A stretch of 6,337 nt of DNA from Acidobacteriota bacterium (GTDB taxonomy: Bacteria; Acidobacteriota; Vicinamibacteria; Vicinamibacterales; UBA2999): assembly GCA_013813075.1 (NCBI GenBank), contig JACCSI010000195.1, positions 1 through 6,337 on the forward strand, in the 5' to 3' direction. The notes under the pieces were generated by a model. That model made no database searches. It saw nothing but the letters and a program-made list of their open reading frames with translations, and was not told the origin of the DNA. Within the stretch, counting starts at the first letter, position 1; each line of letters begins with the position of its first letter. This document shows positions 1 through 6,223 of the stretch, piece after piece. The translations under genes and the position numbers were made by a program.

Positions 1-71
1 GCGCTATGCAGACCGGAAGACAGGCGGAAGTGACCCTCCAGAAGGGCGCCGGACTGACGAAACAGGCCTAA
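1..71 (+). CDS. Possible 3' end of an upstream gene, truncated by the window edge
   Basis: The plus-strand frame starting at base 3 is open from the window edge to a TAA at 69-71. It encodes about 22 residues that include GRQAEVTLQKGAGLTKQA. Third positions in this frame are mostly G or C (about 16 of 22), which matches real genes of the window better than the other two frames do. The AEVTL stretch vaguely resembles the beta-rich C-terminal part of periplasmic adaptor proteins of efflux pumps. Such a protein would be a sensible neighbour of a TolC channel, but 22 residues cannot establish it. It may equally be chance reading. No function is assigned. Confidence 0.3.
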   Translation, partial: AMQTGRQAEVTLQKGAGLTKQA

Positions 72-300
72 CACATCAGTTTCTCGCATGTCACGGTCTC
101 TCAGGCTCGGTGTATGGGCGCAAGTGCGACGCGTCTGGGCCTTGACGACGTCGCTGCAAGGCGTGCTGCCGTCAAGACTTCAGTGCTGTCCGAAGGGTTC
201 CTACCTGGCGGCGCCGGTCGACGGCAGAGCGAAGGTTACTATAGCGGCCCGTCCGATCGAACTCAGGGCAAGGCGCCGCCGTCTATTTACCAGTAATCGA

Positions 301-306
301 TACAAT
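301..306 (+). promoter_or_regulatory. Candidate -10 element for the TolC gene
   Basis: TACAAT matches the sigma-70 -10 consensus TATAAT at five of six bases and lies about 95 bases before the preferred ATG at 401. No recognisable -35 hexamer is found 16-18 bases upstream, where the sequence is GC-rich. The call is therefore weak and rests on one hexamer. Confidence 0.25.
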
Positions 307-389
307 CAGCTGAGTCGGTACCTTTCTTGCTGACCAACCGACCTCCGACCTTTCCAGACCGTTGTCGCGCGCCGCTTTTACGTCGCGAT

Positions 390-393
390 GGAG
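390..393 (+). promoter_or_regulatory. Ribosome binding site that fixes the TolC start at 401
   Basis: GGAG lies 7 bases before ATG 401, a standard Shine-Dalgarno placement. It supports ATG 401 over the in-frame TTG at 362, which would add 13 residues ahead of an otherwise normal signal peptide. Confidence 0.7.
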
Positions 394-400
394 CCAGGTA

Positions 401-2104
401 ATGCGTGTTGAGAAGAATTTTGGCGTGCGAGCCGGCGTGACGGCGGCTGGCGCCGCTGTTGCCCTGTTCGTTTTCGGAGCAGGTCCTGTCCGGGCGCAGA
501 CAGCGCCGGCCGGGCGGGTGGCGCCCTCCGCTGCTGTCGTCAGCATCCCTCCGCAACCCCAGGAACCCGTTCGGCGCCTCTCGATTAACGAAGCCGTGGC
601 GCTGGCACTTGAGCAGAATATCGACCTTCAGGTCGATCGCATCGATCCGCAGCTGCAGGACCTGTCGGTCGCGGTGGCCAGGAGCGGTTGGACGCCGGCG
701 TTTTTCTCGAATTTGCAAACGCGCAGCCAGTCGAATCCGACGACGGACATCTTTGGCGGGGCCGCAAGCCTGACCAACGACAACCTCACGTCCCAGGCGG
801 GCGTGCAACAGCTGCTGCCCTGGGGCGGTGGTAACTACACCGCGTTCTTCAACTCCGGCCGCTCAGAAACCAGCAATATCTTCAGCACTTTCAACCCGCA
901 ATTGAGTTCGTCCCTCGGGTTCAACTATACGCAGCCCCTGCTCCGTAACTTCACGATCGACGCGACCCGTCAGCAGGTGCTGGTTAGCCGCAAAAACCGT
1001 GAAATCTCCGACGTGCAATTGAACCAGTCCATTGCCGCGACGACGCGCAACGTCAAGAACGCTTACTGGGATCTGGTATTTGCCATCAACAACCTCGCGG
1101 TGCAGCGCCAGTCACTCCAGTTGGCACAGCAGTCGTTCCGCGACAACCGCGCCCGTGTCGAGATCGGCACCATGGCGCCGCTCGACATCGTGCAGGCCGA
1201 AGCCGAAGTCGCGCAGCGCGAAGAATCGGTGATTCTCGCCGAGGCCGCGATTCAGGCGCGCGAAGACGCGCTGCGTGCGCTGATTTCGAACCCTGCCGAC
1301 CAGCCGGAGTTCTGGAACACACGCCTCGAGCCGGCCGATCTGCCCAACTTCGAGCCCATTGCTGTCGATGTCGAAGCTGCCGTGCGCACCGCCCTGGCCA
1401 ACCGCACCGACCTGGCGACCACGCGCAAACAGCTCGAGGCCAACGATATCTCGATCCGGTATTTCCGCAACCAGTCGCTCCCCGACGTCAACGCCCTGGT
1501 CAACTACAGCGCCTTTGGTCTGGCCGGCACCCGTCTCGAACTGACGCCGGGACTGAATCCGACGATCATCAGCCAATCACCACGCGGCTTCGGCGGTGCG
1601 CTGGGTGACATTTTCGGGTCGGACTACCCGAGCTGGTCCATGCAACTGCAAGTGAACTACCCCATCGGCGCCTCGAGCGCCGAGGGCAACCTGGCGCGCG
1701 CCCGGCTGCAGGACTCGCAGGCACGCAAGCGGCTGCAGGGAACCGAACTGCAGGTCACCACTCAAATTCGCAGCTTCGCCCGTAACGTCACGACGAACGC
1801 CAAGCGGGTCGAGGCCACTCGCGCCTCGCGCGCCCTTGCCCAAAAACGTCTCGAGGCGGAGGAGAAGAAGTTCACCGCCGGCATGACCAGTAGCTTCCTC
1901 GTCATCCAGGCGCAACGAGACTTGAGCAACGCGAGGAACAACGAGCTGCAGGCCATCATCGATTACCTGAAGTCGGTCGTCGATTTCGAGACGTCGCAGC
2001 AGGCGCCGCTCGGCGGCGGGGGCGGCGGGCTGGTGCAAACCGGCCAACAACAACAGTCGCAGCAACAAAACCAGCAGCAAAATCAGCAGCAGCAGCAGCA
2101 GTAA
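401..2104 (+). CDS. TolC family outer-membrane efflux protein
   Basis: Encodes a 567-residue outer-membrane channel of the TolC (OEP) family, which in known members trimerises into a tunnel that passes drugs, proteins or other cargo from an inner-membrane pump to the outside. Residues 1-32 form a signal peptide: a basic start, a hydrophobic core at about 12-28, and a likely cut after VRA32. Mature sequence follows, with an N-terminal segment RRLSINEAVALALEQN at 58-73. Two OEP repeats are visible. The first contains NAYWDLVFA (220-228) and GTMAPLDIVQAEAEVA (256-271). The second contains FTAGMTSSFLVIQAQRDLSNA (491-511). Long alanine-, glutamine- and arginine-rich stretches fit the coiled-coil tunnel helices. 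The protein is longer than E. coli TolC (about 490 residues). The extra length includes a proline- and alanine-rich stretch after the signal and an unusual tail of six glycines (538-543) followed by a glutamine-rich end. No pump gene lies in the window, so the cargo is unknown. An alternative start is TTG 362. The family assignment is firm; the specific role is not. Confidence 0.93.
   Translation: MRVEKNFGVRAGVTAAGAAVALFVFGAGPVRAQTAPAGRVAPSAAVVSIPPQPQEPVRRLSINEAVALALEQNIDLQVDRIDPQLQDLSVAVARSGWTPAFFSNLQTRSQSNPTTDIFGGAASLTNDNLTSQAGVQQLLPWGGGNYTAFFNSGRSETSNIFSTFNPQLSSSLGFNYTQPLLRNFTIDATRQQVLVSRKNREISDVQLNQSIAATTRNVKNAYWDLVFAINNLAVQRQSLQLAQQSFRDNRARVEIGTMAPLDIVQAEAEVAQREESVILAEAAIQAREDALRALISNPADQPEFWNTRLEPADLPNFEPIAVDVEAAVRTALANRTDLATTRKQLEANDISIRYFRNQSLPDVNALVNYSAFGLAGTRLELTPGLNPTIISQSPRGFGGALGDIFGSDYPSWSMQLQVNYPIGASSAEGNLARARLQDSQARKRLQGTELQVTTQIRSFARNVTTNAKRVEATRASRALAQKRLEAEEKKFTAGMTSSFLVIQAQRDLSNARNNELQAIIDYLKSVVDFETSQQAPLGGGGGGLVQTGQQQQSQQQNQQQNQQQQQQ
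2045..2101 (+). repeat. CAA/CAG-rich repeat encoding the glutamine tail of the TolC protein
   Basis: The last 19 codons of the TolC gene encode 16 glutamines, interrupted by one serine and two asparagines. The final six codons are an uninterrupted (CAG)6 at 2084-2101, directly before the TAA. Such trinucleotide runs can change length by replication slippage without breaking the frame. The tail lies after the second OEP repeat, so it is probably periplasmic and disordered. Confidence 0.85.
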
Positions 2105-2128
2105 GTCCACTGCCGGTGTTGACGCGAC

Positions 2129-2155
2129 ACGAGGCGCTCGTCCGCAGCGCCTCGT
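2129..2155 (+). terminator. Hairpin downstream of the TolC gene, possible terminator
   Basis: ACGAGGCGC (2129-2137) and GCGCCTCGT (2147-2155) form a perfect 9-base stem around a 9-base loop, 25 bases after the TolC stop codon. The stem is GC-rich and well placed to end the TolC transcript. It is not followed by a clear run of T, so it may be a weak or factor-assisted terminator, or a 3' end that protects the messenger. Confidence 0.5.
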
Positions 2156-2270
2156 TGCCTGTACGAAGCGCCCAGACGTCAGCCGTGCCGTTCTCCGGTT
2201 CGGACGTCAAGGCCTGGCTCCATCTCGCTGTCAGCGCCCACAGAGGCGCCCACCGGCCTCTCCGCCGTAA

Positions 2271-2276
2271 TACACT
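2271..2276 (+). promoter_or_regulatory. Candidate -10 element for the glycosyltransferase operon
   Basis: TACACT, within GTAATACACT, matches TATAAT at four of six bases, including the key first two and last bases. It ends 8 bases before GTG 2285, so transcription would begin at or next to the start codon. That would explain why no Shine-Dalgarno sequence precedes the GTG. No convincing -35 is seen. A small GCGCC/GGCGC hairpin at 2234-2249 overlaps the place where a -35 would lie. Confidence 0.4.
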
Positions 2277-2284
2277 CCTGTCCA

Positions 2285-3082
2285 GTGCAGAAGCTGACCG
2301 TGACGGTCATCACGCGCGACGAAGAGGCGAACATTGCCGCGGCCCTGGACTCGGTCCGCTGGGCCGACGAGATTATCGTCGTCGACTCCCAAAGCACCGA
2401 CGCCACGGTGGCAATCGCTCATCGCTTCACCGACAAGGTGACGGTGCGACCATGGCCCGGCTACGCGGCACAGAAGAATTTCGCCGCCGAGCAGGCCAGC
2501 CACGACTGGATTCTGTCGCTCGATGCCGACGAACGTGTCTCGCCGGCTCTCGCCACGGAAGTTCGTGCGCTCATGGACGGGACCCCGAGTGCGACCGGAT
2601 ACCGCATTCCGCGGGTCACCAATCACCTCGGCCGCTGGATACGATCCACCGATTGGTATCCCGACCATCAGCTCCGTCTCTACGATCGGCGACGGGCGCG
2701 GTGGACGGGTCGCCTGGTGCACGAATCGGTCACTGCCGAGGGTCCGGTCGGCCGACTGCGCGGCGAGCTGCAGCACTACGCATATCGCGATATTGCGCAT
2801 CATCTGCAGACGATGGATCGCTATACGACGCTGGCGGCACGGCAGATGTACGCGGACGGACGCCGTGCAACGTGGGTTGACGTCCTGGTGACGCCGCGCT
2901 TGACGTTTTTTCGTAACTACATTCTGCGCGGAGGTTTCCGCGACGGGATGGCGGGGCTAGTCATCTCCGCCATGAACTCGTATTACGTGGGTTTGAAGTT
3001 CGCGAAGCTCTGGGAATTGTGTTCGCCATCCACATCGACACCGCACGCAGCTGGCGCGGCGGACAAAACCAGGTCCTCTTAA
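2285..3082 (+). CDS. Family 2 glycosyltransferase, lipopolysaccharide core type (WaaE/LgtF-like)
   Basis: A 265-residue family 2 glycosyltransferase. Residues 4-10 (LTVTVIT) begin the GT-A fold. VVDSQSTD (32-39) is the nucleotide-binding strand and loop. LDADE (79-83) carries the DXD metal and sugar-nucleotide site (D80, D82). WYPDHQLRLYDRR (124-136) and LVHESV (144-149) are typical of the beta-glucosyltransferase group that includes WaaE and LgtF, which add glucose to a core heptose of lipopolysaccharide. A hydrophobic and amphipathic stretch at about 203-244 probably rests on the cytoplasmic face of the inner membrane. The GTG start places the first beta strand at the N terminus as expected. 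No Shine-Dalgarno is present, and the messenger may be leaderless. The conserved part ends near KLWEL (241-245). The last 20 or so residues are low-complexity and overlap the next gene. The acceptor sugar cannot be read from sequence, and a polysaccharide other than core is possible. Confidence 0.88.
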   Translation: MQKLTVTVITRDEEANIAAALDSVRWADEIIVVDSQSTDATVAIAHRFTDKVTVRPWPGYAAQKNFAAEQASHDWILSLDADERVSPALATEVRALMDGTPSATGYRIPRVTNHLGRWIRSTDWYPDHQLRLYDRRRARWTGRLVHESVTAEGPVGRLRGELQHYAYRDIAHHLQTMDRYTTLAARQMYADGRRATWVDVLVTPRLTFFRNYILRGGFRDGMAGLVISAMNSYYVGLKFAKLWELCSPSTSTPHAAGAADKTRSS

Positions 3083-4161
3083 CCGTCCTGGGACTCCGCC
3101 TGCTGGGCCACAAGGCCGTGCTGATCGCGCACGGAGAGGGCGAGCTGTATCGTCGCGCCTCCGAGGGGCCGGATCTCGTTCCGCTCGCACCTCGCAGCGA
3201 AGTCGACTTGTCGACGGCCTGGAAGCTGTCACGGATCCTCCGGCAATGGCACCCGCAAATCCTGCACGCGCACGATCCGCATGCGGTGGCGATGGCCGCG
3301 CTCGCGCTGTCGTTTGGCGCGCCGGACCCCTGCCCGCGCCTGGTGGTGTCGCGCCGCGTCGACTTTCATCTCCAGCCACATTCATTCTCGCGTTGGAAAT
3401 ACCGCCAGGCTCACCTGTTCATCGCCGCCTCCGACGCGATTCGCACCATCCTCGAACACGACGGCATTCCACCGCAACAAATCGTCGTCGTCCACGACGG
3501 CATCGACGTCGCCAAGGTTAGTCGCTTGCCGACTGTCGATATGCACACGGAGTTCTGGCTGCCGCATGGGGCGCCTGTGCTGGTCAACGTCGGCGCGTTA
3601 GTCGGACACAAAGGCCAGAAGCATCTCATCGATGCCATGCCCCTCGTGCTGCGTGACGTCCCGGACGCACATCTGGTGATCTTCGGCGAGGGAGAGTTGC
3701 GCCCGGCACTGGAAAAACAGATCAAGGATTTGCACCTCGACAAGCATGTGCTCCTCGCCGGCTTTCGCGAGGACGTTCTGCAACTTGTGAAGTCCGCCGA
3801 CGTGTTCGTGATGAGTTCAGTGACAGAGGGGCTTGGTTCAACTGTCCTGGACGCCATGGCCATGCAGTTGCCGGTCGTCGGCACGCGGGCCGGCGGCATC
3901 CCGGAGGCGGTGGTGGATGGCGAAACCGGTCTGCTGGTGGCCCTTGCGCAGCCGCCCGACATGGCCGCCGCCATCGTCCGCCTGCTCAAGGACCCCGCGC
4001 TTCGCGAGTGCATGGGCCGTGCGGGACAGGCCAGGGTCAGCGCGCAGTTTGGCGTGGCGCGCATGCTCGAAGGGACGTTGAACGCCTACCGGCGCGCCGC
4101 CGCAATGAAGCCGAGCGCCGCGGCATTGAACTCTTCCGCCCAGCCGAGCGGGAGAGCATGA
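3019..4161 (+). CDS. Family 4 glycosyltransferase (GT-B fold)
   Basis: A 380-residue glycosyltransferase of family 4, which uses an activated sugar donor to extend an envelope glycan. The N-terminal half holds the acceptor-side GT-B domain, beginning HIDTARSWRGGQNQVL (5-20) with the glycine-rich loop of this family, then ILHAHDPHA (81-89). The donor domain contains VNVGALVGHKGQKHLIDA (189-206), VIFGEGELRPALE (220-232) and the active-site stretch TEGLGSTVLDAMA (269-281). In the EX7E motif the first acid is E270 and the second is D278; I recall aspartate here in many EGLG-type members. AGGIPEAVVDGETGLLV (291-307) completes the donor site. GTG 3019 is needed to include the first strand and loop. 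Its Shine-Dalgarno (GGGA at 3012-3015) is poor and too close, so translation is probably coupled to the family 2 gene that it overlaps. The two enzymes likely act in sequence on the same glycan. The 3' end overlaps the convergent hydrolase gene. Confidence 0.9.
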   Translation: MFAIHIDTARSWRGGQNQVLLTVLGLRLLGHKAVLIAHGEGELYRRASEGPDLVPLAPRSEVDLSTAWKLSRILRQWHPQILHAHDPHAVAMAALALSFGAPDPCPRLVVSRRVDFHLQPHSFSRWKYRQAHLFIAASDAIRTILEHDGIPPQQIVVVHDGIDVAKVSRLPTVDMHTEFWLPHGAPVLVNVGALVGHKGQKHLIDAMPLVLRDVPDAHLVIFGEGELRPALEKQIKDLHLDKHVLLAGFREDVLQLVKSADVFVMSSVTEGLGSTVLDAMAMQLPVVGTRAGGIPEAVVDGETGLLVALAQPPDMAAAIVRLLKDPALRECMGRAGQARVSAQFGVARMLEGTLNAYRRAAAMKPSAAALNSSAQPSGRA

Positions 4162-4919
4162 TCAGCACCCGCGATGACCCGCAGCGCTGCACCAGGAATC
4201 TGCTTCGCCAACACGTCTGACGCCTGACGATTGCCCGGAGTGTCTTGATCGCCGACCACGACCAGGGTCGGCACGCGAATCTCGCCCAGCCGGCCGAGGG
4301 CAGGGGGACTGAGCGACACGTAAGGGGCAAACGTCATCCTGAACGCGCCCAGGCTGCGACGCGTGCTTGCTTCCACGGCCTTGATCACGGCGGGACGTCG
4401 CTGCGACGCCCCCCACATCGGGTGCTGCAACCAGGCGCGGATGATGGCGTCGTCGCCATCCTTGACCGCGGCGAAGATTCCGGCCGTGCGCTTCCGCTCA
4501 TCATCGGGCGGCATGAAACCGTTTGGCGACGCTGACGCCAGTATCAGGCTCGCGACTCTGGAGGGATGGAGCAGCGCAAAGTCCACGGCGACGGCACCCC
4601 CAAACGAGTGGCCAACCAGATGCGCGCGAGCGATTCCGAGATGCTCGAGCAATCGCAGGAGATCGTCGGGGACGCTGTAAGGCTGATCTGGGCGTGAAGA
4701 CTCGCCAAAAGGCCGAATGTCATAACGCACGACACGAAACTGTCCGGCAAACGCTGCGAACTGCTGGTCCCAACTGCTGCGGTCCATGAACGCGCCGTGC
4801 AGGAACACCACGGCCTCGCCTCTGCCGGCTGTCTCGTAGACCACCTCTCCACCGGGCACAGCGAGACGTTCGCCCGCGGCCAGCGCGCTCGCAATCAGGA
4901 GCGCGGTCAGTTTGCCCAT
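4086..4919 (-). CDS. Alpha/beta-fold hydrolase, possibly exported
   Basis: A 277-residue alpha/beta hydrolase with a complete predicted machinery: the oxyanion-hole HGAF (41-44), the nucleophile elbow GHSFGG with S105, the acid D226 in VVGDQDTPGN, and the histidine H254 in GADHALPL. The general plan resembles esterases, enol-lactonases and non-haem haloperoxidases of this superfamily, and the substrate cannot be told from sequence. The first 15 residues (MGKLTALLIASALAA) look like a short signal peptide with a possible cut after A14, so the enzyme may act in the periplasm. The start ATG 4917-4919 has GAGG at a 5-base spacing and lies inside the end of the upstream propeller gene (13-base overlap), so the two are co-transcribed and probably translationally coupled. 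The 3' end overlaps the convergent glycosyltransferase by 76 bases. The H254 codon (4158-4160) shares two bases with that gene's stop codon. Confidence 0.9.
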   Translation of the reverse strand: MGKLTALLIASALAAGERLAVPGGEVVYETAGRGEAVVFLHGAFMDRSSWDQQFAAFAGQFRVVRYDIRPFGESSRPDQPYSVPDDLLRLLEHLGIARAHLVGHSFGGAVAVDFALLHPSRVASLILASASPNGFMPPDDERKRTAGIFAAVKDGDDAIIRAWLQHPMWGASQRRPAVIKAVEASTRRSLGAFRMTFAPYVSLSPPALGRLGEIRVPTLVVVGDQDTPGNRQASDVLAKQIPGAALRVIAGADHALPLGWAEEFNAAALGFIAAARR

Positions 4920-6139
4920 TGCAGCCTCATGACGCCCTGCGCGTCACGCACGATCACGCCGCCCGGCACAAAGGCCGGCATCGCCCATGTTTCGGCGTCG
5001 GCGACTTCGATGCGCCGGTCCTCGACGAACTTCGACGCGTCCTTGCGCGCGACCACGAGATCGCCGGAGTTGGTGAGAAACATGACATGGGCGGGCCCCA
5101 TCAGGATGGAGGCGTGATCGCCTTCGCGACCCTCGGTCGCCCAGCGAATGCTGCCGTCTGACGCGTCAAGCGCAACGAACTGCCCCTTGCGCTTGTTCGA
5201 CATGGCGTACAGCGTTCCGTCCGAAACGACCGGCGCACTCATATACATGGTGACATCGGCGTTCTTCCACGCCTGCGTTGCCTGCCACTTCCCGGCCACG
5301 TGAGCGAGCGTGTACGCATGGGTGCCCTGGCGCACGCCGCTGACGACGAGATGCGTTCCGGTCCAGATCGGGGTCACGATGTTCTCGTGCCAGTCGTCGG
5401 GAAAGGCGACCGACCAGAGCGAACCGCCGGTCTTGGGGTCGATGCCGACAATCGACTGATTCGTCAGCGTCACGATCTGCCGGACGGTTTGAGCGGTAAT
5501 CACGATCGGCGATGCGTACCCCGGCCCGGGGCCCTTCCAGGTCCATCGTTCCGTGCCTGTCGCCGGGTCGATCGCGATGACGCGACCCCCGTGCACGTCA
5601 CTGCCGACCTGCACGATGAGGTTGCCGCCTTCCACCATGGGTGACATGGCCGTACCGCAGAACAACTTCGAGGTATTGACCGACGGCGAATAGTCCTTGC
5701 GCCAGGCCAGCGTGCCGTCGCTCATACGCCACGCGGAGAGCACGCCGGTGACGCCAAGGGTGTAGACGTGCTGACCGACGACAAGCGGCGTCGAGTTGGG
5801 CCCTTTGGCCATCCGCACGGCGTACTGATTCTTTGCAAACGGCGCCTGGTAGGTCTGCTGCCACAGGACTCTGCCGCTCAGAAAATCCACCGCGGTGATG
5901 AGTTCCTCGGGGTCGCGTCGGCCGTGCACGAAGACCCGGCCGTCAGCGACCACCGGGGACGAGTAGCCTTCGCCGACGTCGACGCGCCACAATCGGCTGA
6001 CAGCCGACGGCCAGGCCTTTGGCAGCGCACCGGCCGTGACCGTGCCGTCACGGTGTGGCCCGCGCCACTGGGCCCAGTCCTGGGCAGATGCGGGCACGGC
6101 GAGAAGCAGGAGGCCGGCGACCGCGAGCAAGATGTTCAT
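4907..6139 (-). CDS. Secreted PQQ-like beta-propeller repeat protein
   Basis: A 410-residue exported protein. Residues 1-19 form a clear signal peptide with a hydrophobic core and an ASA cut site, followed by QDWAQWRGPHRDG (20-32), an opening often seen in PQQ-like propeller proteins of Acidobacteriota and Planctomycetota. The blade motif of an acidic strand, a glycine turn and a tryptophan recurs at about 83-93 (AVDFLSGRVLW), 135-146, 188-199 (IAIDPATGTERW), 231-242 (VGIDPKTGGSLW) and 323-333 (ALDASDGSIRW). A degenerate blade follows at the end. The repeats resemble those of quinoprotein dehydrogenases and BamB, but I see no dehydrogenase catalytic domain or haem-binding CXXCH. The length and single domain suggest a binding or scaffold propeller in the periplasm and not an enzyme. 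The start is well supported by a strong Shine-Dalgarno. It is the first gene of an operon with the downstream hydrolase. The ligand is unknown. Confidence 0.88.
   Translation of the reverse strand: MNILLAVAGLLLLAVPASAQDWAQWRGPHRDGTVTAGALPKAWPSAVSRLWRVDVGEGYSSPVVADGRVFVHGRRDPEELITAVDFLSGRVLWQQTYQAPFAKNQYAVRMAKGPNSTPLVVGQHVYTLGVTGVLSAWRMSDGTLAWRKDYSPSVNTSKLFCGTAMSPMVEGGNLIVQVGSDVHGGRVIAIDPATGTERWTWKGPGPGYASPIVITAQTVRQIVTLTNQSIVGIDPKTGGSLWSVAFPDDWHENIVTPIWTGTHLVVSGVRQGTHAYTLAHVAGKWQATQAWKNADVTMYMSAPVVSDGTLYAMSNKRKGQFVALDASDGSIRWATEGREGDHASILMGPAHVMFLTNSGDLVVARKDASKFVEDRRIEVADAETWAMPAFVPGGVIVRDAQGVMRLQWAN
4925..4928 (-). promoter_or_regulatory. Ribosome binding site of the hydrolase gene
   Basis: On the minus strand GAGG lies 5 bases before ATG 4919. 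It sits inside the last codons of the propeller gene, which supports this start and coupled translation of the pair. Confidence 0.65.
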
Positions 6140-6144
6140 CGTTA

Positions 6145-6149
6145 CCTCC
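6145..6149 (-). promoter_or_regulatory. Strong ribosome binding site of the propeller gene
   Basis: GGAGG on the minus strand, 5 bases before ATG 6139, is the best Shine-Dalgarno in the window. It fixes the start directly ahead of the signal peptide. Confidence 0.8.
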
Positions 6150-6217
6150 CGAGACGCTGCGAACGCGGATGGCTACCCGAAATCAGTAAGTCGGCGTGGA
6201 GGGTCCAATGCAAGTGA

Positions 6218-6223
6218 ATTAGA
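6218..6223 (-). promoter_or_regulatory. Candidate -10 element for the propeller-hydrolase operon
   Basis: TCTAAT on the minus strand matches TATAAT at five of six bases. It would give a leader of about 70 bases before ATG 6139. The hexamer 17 bases upstream, TGGCCG, is only a partial -35 match, so this is a weak call. Confidence 0.3.

Larger units (their letters stand above)
72..400. other. Gene-free leader upstream of the TolC gene
   Basis: I see no supported gene in this stretch of about 330 bases. Short open frames exist here (for example 88-333 and 114-296, +), but they lack a clear ribosome binding site, a recognisable domain or gene-like composition. Two signals could matter for regulation. 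One is a 7-base perfect dyad, CTTGACG at 141-147 and CGTCAAG at 170-176, separated by 22 bases. The other is a -10-like TACAAT at 301-306. A second, poorer -10-like TACTAT lies at 237-242. None has a good -35 partner. The region probably holds the TolC promoter and a leader of roughly 90 bases or more. Confidence 0.5.

Noticed and set aside
362..400. TTG 362 as the TolC start
   Set aside because: It would put 13 extra residues before a normal signal peptide, while ATG 401 has GGAG at a 7-base spacing.
287..2110. Long minus-strand open frames opposite the TolC gene (287-808, 1112-1576, 1577-2110)
   Set aside because: They lie wholly or mostly antisense to a clear TolC gene, have arginine- or leucine-rich compositions typical of reversed GC-rich codons, and show no domain or ribosome binding site. 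The leucine run at the start of 1577-2110 is simply the CAG repeat read backwards.
2175..2209. GACGTCA repeated at 2175-2181 and 2203-2209
   Set aside because: A 7-base direct repeat in a short GC-rich spacer is easily chance, and its 28-base spacing and position do not fit a clear operator.
2116..2880. Plus-strand 254-codon open frame overlapping the family 2 glycosyltransferase
   Set aside because: It reads the glycosyltransferase gene in another frame, is arginine-, serine- and histidine-rich, and matches no family, while the 2285 frame has a full set of family 2 motifs.
3826..3852. Aspartate in place of the second glutamate of the EX7E motif in the family 4 glycosyltransferase
   Set aside because: From memory, the EGLG..LDAM form is common in this family, so it is not a sign of an inactive enzyme.
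3411..4064. Minus-strand 217-codon open frame opposite the family 4 glycosyltransferase
   Set aside because: Serine-, threonine-, arginine- and cysteine-rich shadow with no motif; the plus-strand gene explains the sequence fully.
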